In this document: positions 1-11,217 of the stretch, one piece after another
How the letters are laid out: every line of letters begins with the position of its first letter
How positions within the stretch are numbered: position 1 is the stretch's first letter
Assembly: GCA_026874595.1 (NCBI GenBank)
Contig: CM049307.1
Location: 35,818,862 to 35,882,861 of the forward strand
Source: Sipunculus nudus
Lineage: Eukaryota; Annelida; Sipuncula; Golfingiida; Sipunculidae
DNA: 64,000 nt
Direction: 5' to 3'
Made by a program: the position numbers and the translations under genes
Notes under the pieces: generated by a model
What the model was told of the DNA's origin: nothing
Seen by the model: the letters and a program-made list of their open reading frames with translations, nothing else
Databases searched by the model: none

Positions 1-57
1 GGCCAGACAGTCGATGGAGGACAGACAAAGCGCCATACCTATACCTTAGTCGACTAA
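1..57. repeat. Possible 3' end of a dispersed repeat
   Basis: The first bases read as degenerate GGAC/GACAGAC tracts followed by a small palindrome TAGTCGACTA and an A run. This resembles the ACGG-tract plus terminal palindrome plus AAAA ending of repeat family A elsewhere in the window. The element itself would lie left of the window. Low confidence. Confidence 0.25.
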
Positions 58-1179
58 AAAAAGTATTTTGTATTTATTTACTGTATTACAGATTTCTGTA
101 TATATATATTGGGTTTTGTTGAATAAATCAATTTGTTGCAAGTTGCAACCCATATGTGCCTTCAGTTCACTTCTTCTTAATAACAAGGGACCTATGGGTC
201 ACTATGCTCAGCTGACGTTAACCTTGAAGGTAAAAATCTAAAATAATATCAAATGGAGATAAAGTGTAAGAGGAAGAGGTAATAAAGGCCATGGTTGGTT
301 TATATGATTGGTTTGTATTGATTAGCAAGAAATTGTTGCAAATAATATTTTGTGACCTGACCATGTGTTCCCTAATGTTGAAACTGAAGCATGTGAGCAG
401 TTTGTGAACAAATGATCTGTACAATTACCATGATCATTAGTTGGCTTTTCGATTAACTGTTGACATTTCAGTAGTTTACACATTTGTTCAATCAAATCTT
501 TTTTTTGTATAATATAAATTATTAAATATGTTTTTTTTTATGAAATGTATACAGTTGAAATATAACTAATTAACAACATAAAACATGGCAAACAAAGCCT
601 GATCTCAAATTCTGCTGATGCAGGAAATTAATGAACAAATGTTTGTAACAAATCCTCATTTTTTTATCACATCGATTTTTTTTTTAATTTAAGTTTATAT
701 TTCTATCCATTTTCAATATAACATATATATCTGAATATAAAAGTTGATTCATAATTCTCAATTGCATCATCATAAATCTCAATCTTGTCAGATAACACCA
801 CATCATGCATACAAATGTTTATTTATTTTTTACCACAAAAATATATCTTTTAAATCTGCAAAACAATAAATGTCTAAAAAAAAATACTTGATTTAGATTT
901 CACAATTTTGAATTGTGTCTTTATTTATCCATAATGTGCTTCATATTTTATCATAATTTAAGCATACTGATGGGTTCCATTATGATTGGTAAAATCATTT
1001 AAAAGAAAAATGATTTCTTTAAAAATGTTACATTACACAACATTGCATCTTCTGGATTATACCTTGAATTACTTTTTTAAGGAAAGTTTTTGCATATCAG
1101 AGTGGAAACAACATTACAATTAAGGAGATACAGTGAAAACAATAACAATACTGCATAACATTTGGTGGGTTGGGTTTGC

Positions 1180-1201
1180 GGGGGGGGGGGGGGGGGGGGG
1201 G
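1180..1201. repeat. Poly(G) tract, about 22 G
   Basis: Uninterrupted G run inside the family A element. It is one of more than a dozen such G or C runs in the window. Confidence 0.95.
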
Positions 1202-2002
1202 ATGGGGTGGTGATATCAGAATAACTGTACACCTGTCACAGCAGGGGATCTCCCCCAGTGACTGTAACAAATCAGAAACCCTGGCATAGCTGACTTCCAG
1301 TGACCTGGAGTGGGACCCTGCATCTGTAATCTGTAATCAAAGCAAATGACTACAATAGAGCCTCAAGAAAAAAATCAATAACTAGCTTAATTTTCAAGCT
1401 TTTACTTCCAAATTTCAGATTTAAACAAATTAAATATTTATGTTTACATGCTGTGAAAATTAAATCAATGGTACTTACAGGAAAAAAACGTGCCATGGTC
1501 AAAGTTGGGCAAAATTTAAGGTACTGATTTTATTTTTATGCTAATTACTTAAAAAATTTACAAAATTCAGATCTAATTTTGGGTAAACAATTGAATCTTA
1601 ATTAAACATAGTTATATACTTGGGAAAATAGACTCTAGTTTCAAAATTTTTCATGTTAAGTGAGTAAATATTTTTCCTGATTTTTTACAAAGTCCATTAT
1701 GTTTGGGCCCATAACTTAAAGAATTTATACTTAACAGACTTAATTTCTGGCATGTACATAGGAACTATATAGAAGAATATTTATGGTTAATATGAGGAAA
1801 AACAGATGAGTGGTTTTGAAATTAGGCAGTCCTGAAGTGTGAAAATAGGATTTAAATAAAAAATTGAGGTTTTTCCTTAATTTCTCAAAGGAACGAAGTC
1901 GCAAAGACCCAGTTTTCGGCTTGGTAGGAGATCTTGGGGACATCTAACATTATGCTGAATTTTGGATTCCTAGGTCTTACGGTTTCAAAACGTGCCACAT
2001 CT

Positions 2003-2057
2003 ACGGACGGACGGACGGACGGACGGACGGACGGACGGACAGACGGACGGACGACGG
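2003..2057. repeat. (ACGG)n microsatellite
   Basis: About thirteen tandem ACGG units with one A substitution near 2040, just inside the 3' end of family A copy 1. The same tract sits at the same internal position in copy 2 (39034-39094). Confidence 0.95.
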
Positions 2058-2109
2058 ACAATGGACCACGACTATAGCTCAGATGACTTATAGTCAGCTG
2101 AGCTAAAAA

Positions 2110-3852
2110 CACCTAAGAAACATTATTAGTGATTAAATGTATTCTTTATATGAATTTAAAAATTGGAACAGCTTGTATGATGATAATTTCTTTTTTTCTC
2201 CCGTATAGTGCCTTGTGTTTGGTTTATTAAATTTATACTAATGGGACTGGAGCTAAGTTTTTTTAAATGCAATGAATATTTTGCGTCATCTTAAAGAAAT
2301 TGGGTTACATGTCAAACATCATCGGCAAAATCTGGTGGCACACTTTTTGGCTACTTTGTTTAAAAAGGCAAAACTGAGTGCATACAGCCTTTGGTATGAA
2401 TGTAGAATAACTCACACACCTCTATGAGGCACAACACTTGTATGAACTGAAAACGTTTTTATAACCATCTTCTTCTGTCTTAATTTTGACACTTATTTTC
2501 AACTGCCTCTTATTTCTTAATTACATTAATTCTTATCACTATTACGTCCTTCCGTATACGTACATAGCTAGTCAAGACAGTGCGCGAGTGATTCTACATT
2601 CGCTCCCAGCCTTTACAGGCTTGCACGCACTTTAGGCAGTCCTACTAAAGTACCGATGGTGAAAAATTTGCTATAAATACAATAATTAAATATTATCTGT
2701 ATGATCAGCATTCTGGTGTGTTCTTAATTCTTCTCTTTAATTCTTTATTTAACAGATACCGTGGTTGCCTTTATATTTGCGGGGCTGAATTTTCGCGGGT
2801 TTTATATTTTTAAAAGTTTCACGGGGTTCCTTTTTCGCGCTCTATCATTGGTCTAATAGTATATTTTATTATCAAAAATAATTTCATTTACCAGTGATTT
2901 CACTATTATCTAGGTTTTATTTCTCTGTCCGGATATCTCATGTTCGAACATTCACAGACGGCTGAGCCAACGCCTGCGGGAAGCATTGACCCCGCTGGCT
3001 GTAATTAGTTCAGGGCTGAGGCTCATTAAAAACAACTCAAATGTTATTAAGGTGAGTCGAGAAACTAACCTGTAACTACAAAACCATATATTAAGTTTGT
3101 TTAGGGAAACTGTCTTGATAAGGGTATCTTACTCCTGTTAATTAAAAGTCGAGTCGTAATCACCTGCTCAACCAACAAGGGACGCCTGTAGGTAGCCCCC
3201 TTGTTTCAGTATCAAAGGCAGTAATGTGCCCAGAATACTTTGAATGCCGTTTATATATGTTGCTAATTACTTCCATATAGGTGGAAGAAGGAACCGCATT
3301 CAGTTTCTCACAGTTAAAATCTGAAGCAAAACATAATATTCCACTGTTTAAGGCACTTTGGTCCCAAAATGAACTTTGACCTTTCAAATATATTCAAAAC
3401 TCACGTCAACACTAGCCAATCATACATCGTTTGGCGCGTCATGATTTCACAGAATTAGTCTTTATACAATTACAAGGTGGTGCAACCCTAGCGGCTATGT
3501 TCACTACTTTAGTGGCAAATTTTATTCATTAACATGACTAATTACGGCACAATGTGAACGAGTACCTTCTACTAAATATTCATTTTTAAGCGGCACTGGA
3601 TGTGATCTAATTTGGCACACATACACGTAATTTTTAAATATTACTACCCAGCGGGCATTGACACTTTCCAGTCATGTGCCGGTGGAACTGAAAAGAATAA
3701 CTGCCGGGCGCGTCCGCCGGAGTTAGCACGCACCTGCATATATGGTCTGGTGTATGTGCATTTTAAACTGCGTGGTTTCATTTTCGCGGTCAGGGAGCGA
3801 TCGCGAATTTGAAACCACCGCAAATAAGAAGACAACCACAGTGTATTCTCAC
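2110..3852. other. TOP3A intron 1, non-coding
   Basis: No exon was found here. The expected next TOP3A segment, following the ...RGRYRK end of exon 1, is not visible on the minus strand down to base 1. The stretch is AT-rich with a GC-rich patch near 2940-3010 and short sequences rich in TTCGCGG (2790-2840, 3770-3830) that look like old repeat fragments. Confidence 0.5.
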
Positions 3853-3987
3853 CTTTCTGTACCGCCCCCTTGACATAATTTCTGCCAAGGACTTGGCAGC
3901 ATCATTCTTCTCTGCAACATTGAGCACCCGGACCATGCTGCTAACACTGCAATACAAGCGCCTGGTACAGCGCAGAACGTTCAGCAT
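3853..3987 (-). CDS. TOP3A: DNA topoisomerase III alpha, first coding exon (partial gene)
   Basis: Type IA topoisomerase. It works with a RecQ helicase and RMI proteins to dissolve double Holliday junctions in the nucleus and to separate mitochondrial DNA. Only exon 1 is present: 45 codons from ATG at 3987, ending RGRYRK at 3853 before a consensus GTGAGA donor. The start of the Toprim domain is clear at residues 19-33 (VRVLNVAEKNDAAK), a TOP3A-type signature rather than TOP3B-type. Residues 1-17 are basic and hydroxylated (Arg/Lys/Ser, no acidic residue), as expected of a mitochondrial leader. A second Met at residue 18 (3934-3936) lies immediately before the conserved core and has a stronger start context (A at -3, G at +4) than Met1 (G at -3, C at +4). 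Mitochondrial and nuclear forms could arise by leaky scanning, as known for the human gene. The remaining exons must lie left of the window. It is head to head with UQCC4. Confidence 0.88.
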
Positions 3988-4392
3988 AACACTGTGACCC
4001 GAACTGAAGCGATATACATCACATCGAAAACATCTATCTGAATAACGAGCCGAGTTATGCGCAAATTATACCTTTTAATTGTGAGCTGTCACTGTCAGTT
4101 TGCAAAATACGCGCCATACTGTTTGAGCGACCTACATACGGCAGTACAAGACTATCACGACATCTGCTGCTCCGTTCTCGCTTGTAATCTAAGTCCTCTC
4201 TTCTCTTTTTCATTAAAACGAGATGAAATGTAGCATATGTCTCATTATTTCTTAAACCTAGATAAAAAGAAAGCATTCTTAATAGAACCACTTTTCGGAT
4301 TAATATTGTTAAGGTCAAGGTTGTTTATGAAACTTTCGAAGGGAATCGTAATGAACTGAAAGAAAGCTGTGTTTCGTCATTGACATTCAGCC
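3988..4392. promoter_or_regulatory. Shared intergenic region between TOP3A and UQCC4 (putative bidirectional promoter)
   Basis: Only 405 bp separate the divergent start codons of TOP3A (minus) and UQCC4 (plus), so both 5' UTRs and core promoters must fit here unless there are upstream non-coding exons. No TATA box is obvious. Both products act in mitochondria, so co-regulation is plausible, but this is inference. Confidence 0.6.
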
Positions 4393-4466
4393 ATGAATTC
4401 CGCGAGAATATTTAGAGCTATATCTTGTTCATGTAGAAGTTTTCAGCGGCCATCCAACCTGACATC
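4393..4466 (+). CDS. UQCC4: UQCC4 exon 1
   Basis: 24 codons plus two bases, encoding the mitochondrial targeting sequence, ending ACATC before GTGAGT. This start was chosen over ATG at 4057, whose 57-residue frame has no donor in the right phase and no presequence character. Confidence 0.78.
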
Positions 4467-5594
4467 GTGAGTTTTTCACAACTGACCACTATTCAGTTTT
4501 GACTTATATCATCATACATGCGGCAATAACTTAAATAAGCCAAGAATGCTGTTGCGGTTGTCCCCACTGGCACTGGCCCCAGTGTCAGTGTTTTATCGTT
4601 TGCCGTCATTCATTCTTCCATTATGATCAAATCTCTAATACCCTAATATTAATAGTTCTTAGAAAAAAAATTCTTAGCTGTAGCTGACAGTAATAAATTA
4701 TTTACAGAATAATTGATTTTAACCACACCACACGGTCCAGTGTAAAAATATTACTTTTAAGTTTTAGAGTTTAATTATAATGACACAGAATATGCCTTTA
4801 TTGCTTTAAAACTTCATGCACTGAATTGTAACCTCTTGATTAAATTGTTATTTATTCTTCACCCCCAAAACAATTTGTTAATAGTATTATTGCTTTTCAT
4901 ATACCACTCAAAAGCCTTCTGTAAGATGTCAAATTGGACAGCACAGCATACCATGAAGCTGTTCATCATGTATGTGCACTAGATTTTGTTCAATACTCGC
5001 CAGTCAACTGCTCCACTTGCAGAGAAACAAAAAATAGCTCCATTTATTTTCACAAAATTAACAAAGATTCATTGAGGGAAAATATTGGTTTTATTTAAAA
5101 GAAAGTATGTAATTTTATACCAAAGTAATTGTGGAATCAAGAACTGAACTGAAGGTAAAGAATCCATAATCAAAACTATAATCATTATTTTCAGATGGCG
5201 ATTATACAAAACAAATACAGCTCTTCTTAGAAAAGAAGCAGAGGAGACAGTTGAAAATGATGAACCTGTCAGATACAGCACAAGCCAGGCCCATGGCTGG
5301 CATTCAGCAGAGAGCTTTACCCCACCTCCCAGAGACCAGCCATGGTACCAGATGTACAGTGTGTTGTTTAGTATTTCAGCATTTCTTCTTTATTTCTTGG
5401 TCCTCAGGGAAGAAAATGATATGGATGAAGAGATTGGGAAAAGTCTTTATGAGAGAATACCTGGATTAGAGGAACAGCAACTGGTTGTGCGCATTAAATA
5501 TGACCAAGAAAAAGGCAATGACACCTCTGCCTTATGGGCCAGACTGAATGAGATAAGATCGGCACCAGGATATAAACCAAGGACAGAAAACTAA
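4393..5594 (+). CDS. UQCC4: Ubiquinol-cytochrome c reductase complex assembly factor 4 (CCSMST1/C16orf91 family), complete gene
   Basis: Two exons: 4393-4466 and 5195-5594, joined across a 728-bp intron with GTGAGT donor and TTTTCAG acceptor. Exon 1 leaves two bases (TC) that exon 2 completes with A, giving Ser25. The protein is 157 residues. Residues 1-25 (MNSARIFRAISCSCRSFQR...) are an Arg/Ser-rich mitochondrial presequence. The family hallmark follows: VRYSTSQAHGWHSAES, a Pro-rich linker, PWYQMYSV, one transmembrane helix (FSISAFLLYFLVL), then LREENDMDEEI. The order 'S-x-S-x-A...W', 'PW', helix and 'LREE...D' matches my recollection of the vertebrate protein. The C-terminal ~50 residues are a charged helix with EEQQLVVRIKYDQEKG, longer than in human. 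In mammals the protein is needed for complex III biogenesis at the inner membrane. The family call rests on remembered motifs and is supported by gene neighbourhood. Confidence 0.78.
5195..5594 (+). CDS. UQCC4: UQCC4 exon 2 (terminal)
   Basis: Begins after TTATTTTCAG; the first base completes the split Ser codon and the frame stays open to TAA at 5592-5594. It holds the matrix-side segment, the single transmembrane helix and the acidic/basic C-terminal helix. The in-frame ATG at 5352 lies just before the membrane helix and is not the real start. Confidence 0.82.
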
Positions 5595-5804
5595 CAATTT
5601 TATTTTTAAAAAAGTGAAGTGCACAAAGGCAAGACCTGCTATTCTTGAAAATGCATTCTGGGAGTGAGCTGGTCATTTAAGTTATATTGACATAAGTTCT
5701 GTAAATACAACTGCTTTAGGAGATAACAAACTAGACCTGTCATTTTATTTCAATCATCCCAGTAAATTAAGTGTGAAATGGTTGTAACTCAAAGAAGAAG
5801 AGTA

Positions 5805-5810
5805 AATAAA
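5805..5810 (+). terminator. Putative polyadenylation signal AATAAA for UQCC4
   Basis: Canonical AATAAA 211 bp after the UQCC4 stop codon, in AT-rich sequence. A second candidate lies near 6175. Confidence 0.5.
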
Positions 5811-8199
5811 TATATGTGAATAATTTTATTACTTAGTTACAAAATTATTTTATGCAGAAATATGCTGATACAGACTTTTCTGGACATAGGTATTCAGGTG
5901 CGTATCTTGGTTGATAAAAGTTCAATGAAATTTATTATTTGGATGGGTAAGGGTTTGACATATGAACTCTTTGTCTATCATGTGTACTATTGACATATAT
6001 GGATTCAGATATGGCTTTAAAAGCCAATTTTAACTACAGTAAATTTGAGCCAGTCTTTAATGTTCCTCATCACTTACGCTTGGCCAATGAATTTGCAGCA
6101 CTGTTGTGTAGTTTACAGAGCAACTAAACAACATTATGAGAAATACTGTATTCAGCTTAATTGAGAACACAGAGAATAAATTTTTAAAATGAATTTCTCA
6201 TTAAAATGTCATACAAGTCCAGCATTTTCTTTTCCTTGCGTTTAGGGGTTTGTCCTTTATCTCTATATGTAGTTAAAAGATTTCAGGTTTATCTCCTTGG
6301 AACCCATAATTACTGGCAGGGGTGGACCAGGCTCTGGAAAGTTGAGTGATTCTGGCTAGTTTTATACCTTCAGCCCACCCACATCAGTATTTCGTTCTTA
6401 TCATTGGCACACAAGCATTGAGACATATTTAATATGCTGTCAGTCATACTTTTTTTAAATCATGACTTATGTACGCCATGTGGTAACAAAGGGGGGGGGG
6501 GGGGCAACAACCATTGTCTGTTGAACCATAAATTTCAAATTGATGTGCCTGTGACATAAAATCACCATTGCAAGTTTATTTTTTTTATATCAGGCTTTCA
6601 CAATTATTACAAATGGGTCCATTTCAAGTAAAGATTTTAATTAATAAAGTTCTTGATTTCTCAGCAGTAAGTTTTTAGGAAATTTAATCTTTGTTTGACA
6701 CTGGTGTACAAGCCAAGCTTGTGCTTATACACTAGATTGGCAATGCTCATCTCGGATCCCCGGAAAAAACCAATAAATACACAGCTGACCACAAGTAACC
6801 TATTATTCAAACTAGGTGCATGCTGGGTCATATCCCTGGAGATTCCAGAACTATCGAGAAATCACAAACTGCTGCACTTTATTTTTCACAGCTGTAGCTA
6901 GCAATGGAAGTCGCAAGGTTGAGAATTTACTAATTCTATATTTTTTATTTAGCACTGTAGTTGTGGGTAATCAAACAAAACAAAAGGTATGCTTCTGACA
7001 CTGACATCCCATGTTGAAAGGCATGGAGTAGGTGAAAAAGTTAAAATTAAATCAACAGGATCACAGAAGATCCCAGCTGGAACACCCAACAGTAGAACCT
7101 GCAGTTAATAAGTGATCTTTCTGTAACAAACCAAGGACCGTTATGGCTTGATATACAGCTAAATTTTAAATCTCTATGCAGTTGTGTCCTCTCCCTTTAG
7201 GATTTTCCATTCCTTAAATTCAACTCTTTCATAGCTACTATGCAAATTTTAAGTCAAACATGTTGGAATATGATCTGGGGGGTTCTTTTTCTTTTTGCAG
7301 GGGGGGGGGGGGGAACAATTGCAAAACATCCATTCACATGCACTCGAAACACTTGCTAAAATACCAGAACAATAATACCAAGAATACATACGATGGATAT
7401 TCACCTTTATAATATAAGAAACAGATAATACACATACTACACTTTTACAATGTGACAATTTGATTAGCCTTCAGAAAAAAAAAATCTAGGTGTAATTCAT
7501 AAAATGCACCTTCCCGAGATTGATGCTAAAATATGGACTCTTATAAATAAACTTGTATATTCCAGTCTACATGTCACGACACCAAAACTGAAATAGGAAC
7601 AAAAAGACATTGCAAGGATCCAGTAGCACTTCACAGAAATGGTCAAATTTGAACCTTTACCGCTATGACAAACAGAACCAATATCACACCAGGCAGTTTT
7701 AATTATGTTGATGACAAAGACCTGAGTGTTTGAGCCTATGGTGTACACACATTCACATAGATTCACCAGCTCTTGGTCTCCAGATTACACCTGAGAACAT
7801 TACCATGATCAATTTGCCACGAGAAGCGCTCAGTCTCCGTCTGACAGAAATAACTTACTCTCCCTACAAATATAAAATCTTCTACACAAGAGTCAATCGA
7901 CAGACATATACATGAACGATACTAAAATCTGGGCTTCTCTGAAGGGGCCATGCCTAACAAGGGCCCTTTACTCTTTGAGGTGTTTGTAAAGAATGGTAAA
8001 TGTTTGTCTAAATAGGGCACAGTAGTTATGATGTATCATGCTGACGTGATTACACCCAGGCAACAATGTCTGAATGTCTTGTTTGACATAGCCTCTTCAG
8101 TTTCTGTATCATAAAAATCCACTGGACATGCTGCTGATGCTGTGTTGAGATGCACGATGAGTCAAAATGGAGGGCTGTGCTGGTCCACTATGTGCCGAA
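5811..8199. other. Intergenic stretch between UQCC4 and H3.3, no gene seen
   Basis: AT-rich, with short incidental open frames on both strands and poly(G) runs near 6490-6504 and 7301-7313. The H3.3 3' UTR must occupy the right part (minus strand). No replication-type histone stem-loop is seen downstream of the H3.3 stop codon, as expected for a polyadenylated H3.3 message. Confidence 0.6.
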
Positions 8200-9106
<907 letters not shown>

Positions 9107-10210
9107 TTAATAAAGGTTCCCGAATTTTAATTTTTTTAAACCAATTATTTACAAAAACCATTCAAGTACAGCCACAAGCTTCACAGTATGTCCTTCATAA
9201 AACATTATGTACAATTACACTTGTACTTATTTGCAGAAGCAATAAAACATTTCCAAAATCTCATCGAAAACCACCTGATCAAATACAAAGGAACATTTGA
9301 TTTTGGTTCTTGTCAAGTTAACACCCAATGCATCAAGAATCATGCGTTGTACACAGAAACACAGAATAAATTCCTTAGAGAAATTCTTTACAACACAGCC
9401 TGGAAATTCATACACAACTAGTGTAAAATTTGGATACAAATGAATTTTATCTCGGCACCCTGCACACCAATGTTACTGGCAAAGCCAATCAAAATTTCCC
9501 AAAATTGCAGTTTTCAGATCCGCAAGACCATCCAAATATTACGAAATTAAAACTGCAACAGGCCACGAGACCATACCAATGCTGGCACATTAAGGTCACA
9601 ACTGGTGTGGGAAATCCCCGCCACTAAACGAGTCAAGTGGGGTAGTTGTTAACTACCGATCTCATGCACTTAATTTAACAAAACAAAGATTTCGATGATT
9701 GGCAGTTACGGCTACATGTTCTTCATAAGAGAAATTAATCCCTATACAATTTACTCAGCCTGATATATGCTATCACCCGAAATATCTGGCACCGTTGCAG
9801 TTTCACGGTTGGCGCCAAACGGTCAGCACATCATGCAACTAGATCTACGAACCAAAGAAAATACGACTTAAGACCTTTCAACGAACAGCAGGGAACTCTG
9901 AACTGAAACTTTTTCTTAACACAGCACAAGAGCAGCGTCTGCCACAACTAGACAAGGGATATGAACCACATAAACGCGTTCACATGATTTTATTTGGGTC
10001 AGACTGGAGAAGTATGTCAGTTTCAAAATGGCGGCACCCATGAAAACAAAGAACCAACCCGGCTTACATGCTAGGTTTTTCCGAATTTTGGCGACTAAAT
10101 ATGGTTCTCAAGTATCAATGTATACACGATTATGCAGGTCTTACACATGGGTATAACTAAGTAATATTGGTTTATATCATCCTTTCTTATTTCCACCGAA
10201 TATAGCTCAC

Positions 10211-10265
10211 CTTTAACTAGTTCCGCGTAGATTTCTGAACTTGGCGCAAATTTTCGCTGAGAACT
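10211..10265 (-). other. H3-3: Putative untranslated first exon of H3.3
   Basis: Inferred from the promoter. A TATA box at 10292-10299 predicts initiation near 10265. About 55 bp downstream there is a strong donor, AAAG|GTGAGC (GT at 10210-10209). Splicing to an acceptor just before the ATG at 9079 gives a first intron of about 1.1 kb, like vertebrate H3.3 genes with non-coding first exons. The exact start site is a guess. Confidence 0.6.
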
Positions 10266-10291
10266 GTGGTTAGTATAGCTCATCTGCATAC

Positions 10292-10299
10292 TATTTATA
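10292..10299 (-). promoter_or_regulatory. TATA box of H3.3
   Basis: Minus-strand TATAAATA, about 27 bp upstream of the inferred start, followed by an octamer-like ATGCAGAT (10282-10289). Confidence 0.65.
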
Positions 10300-10309
10300 T
10301 GAACGGGGC

Positions 10310-10317
10310 TGACGTCA
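10310..10317 (-). promoter_or_regulatory. cAMP-response element (CRE), perfect palindrome
   Basis: TGACGTCA, the full CREB/ATF consensus, 10 bp upstream of the TATA box. CRE-type sites are known in vertebrate H3.3 promoters. Confidence 0.7.
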
Positions 10318-10336
10318 CGAATATTTCAAACCGATG

Positions 10337-10447
10337 ATTGGGCACATTTGGAAAGCGCTGATTGGTGGAACGTCCTCGCTTTCCATTGGTAGAGAGTGTG
10401 TTCGGTTCTGTGTGCTCATTGGATCCAACAAGAACCACGCTCATTGG
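10337..10447 (-). promoter_or_regulatory. Array of five CCAAT boxes upstream of H3.3
   Basis: ATTGG on the plus strand (CCAAT toward H3.3) at 10337, 10361, 10385, 10418 and 10443, spaced 24, 24, 33 and 25 bp. All share one orientation and lie directly upstream of the CRE and TATA box. This is the expected arrangement for NF-Y binding. Confidence 0.7.
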
Positions 10448-10865
10448 CTTAGACGAGAACATGGTTCCCGAGGAGCGTTGTGGTTTCAATCCCCCTTGCT
10501 TGCGAAGCTCAAGTCTTCTCGCATTACTTCAATCCGAGTCCTCCAGGGGGCGTGCAATACAGATGCGCTATAACGAAGTTGTCTGTCCACAGTTATTAAA
10601 GATACGGTTACATTTAATTAAAACATAATCCATCATACGGTAACGAATCTACTAATGACACTAATTGCTACACATAGGCTATAGGGAATTTTATTCATAA
10701 GCAATTTAACAAAGAAGGAAAGAGAAATGAATAAATGCATCCATGGATCGATTTTATAAATGCCGATAAAATACCTCGAATGTCAAACTGAACCTTTTAA
10801 TTTCATGTGTATTTGTTTCTTGGGGAATATTTTAATCATAAAGTTTGAACGAATGTTCATAATAC

Positions 10866-10868
<3 letters not shown>

Positions 10869-10905
<37 letters not shown>
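10869..10905. repeat. (TA)n microsatellite
   Basis: About 18 uninterrupted AT dinucleotides. Confidence 0.95.
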
Positions 10906-10908
<3 letters not shown>

Positions 10909-11024
10909 ACGTTATGTATATAAATACATAAAATGTATAATTTTATTAAATTCCATAAATAGGCCTATACATCATAATCAAACGAATGAACCTTATCTTT
11001 CATTCGGTCCCAGGGCATTCTGTT

Positions 11025-11217
11025 CAGGAGCGGATCCAGAGTGTGTGTTGGGAGGAGGAAGGTTCCTCTTTTCTGTCGCCGCAACCTTTTTATAACGGTT
11101 TCAGACCAATCTTTTCGTGTCCTGGACCCCCCCCCCCCCCCCCCGGGAACTGGTTATCTTTTTATCATTTGTCCTCCTGGGTTGAACCACTCATTGACCC
11201 GGATCCGCCTCGATCTG
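11025..11217. mobile_element. Possible small MITE with CAGGAGCGGATCC / GGATCCGCCTC ends
   Basis: Left end CAGGAGCGGATCCAGAG and right end CCGGATCCGCCTCG are imperfect inverted repeats of the widespread animal type CAGGGGCGGATCC. The interior is a ~17-bp C run and unique sequence, about 190 bp in all. No convincing 8-bp target duplication was found, so this is tentative. Confidence 0.4.

Larger units (their letters stand above)
182..2109 (+). mobile_element. Family A non-autonomous element, copy 1 (in TOP3A intron 1)
   Basis: Starts AACAAGGGACCTATGGGTCA then GCTCAGCTGA, and ends with an ACGG tract, TAGCTCAG...CTGAGCTA and an A run. The 5' GCTCAGCTGA is inverted near the 3' end as TCAGCTGAGC, and the 3' terminus can fold (TAGCTCAG pairs with CTGAGCTA). 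The internal ~650 bp unit (from about 1490, beginning CGTGCCATGGTCAAAGTTGG) is shared with 37845 onward, 38518 onward, 54310 onward and 58406 onward. No open reading frame of note. The last ~250 bp are nearly identical to 38896-39145, so this copy is probably young. No clear target-site duplication. Confidence 0.7.

Noticed and set aside
3160-3387. Minus-strand frame as a second TOP3A exon
   Set aside because: The translation shows none of the conserved Toprim sequence that should follow exon 1.
4057-4230. Alternative UQCC4 first exon from ATG 4057
   Set aside because: The frame lacks a donor in the needed phase and has no targeting character; ATG 4393 gives a presequence, a perfect GTGAGT donor and matching phase.
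10029-10130. Plus-strand ATGGCGGCACCC frame with a YY1-like AAAATGGCGGC as a start of another gene
   Set aside because: The frame is short with no clear donor, and it lies within the H3.3 first intron; more likely a regulatory element or chance.
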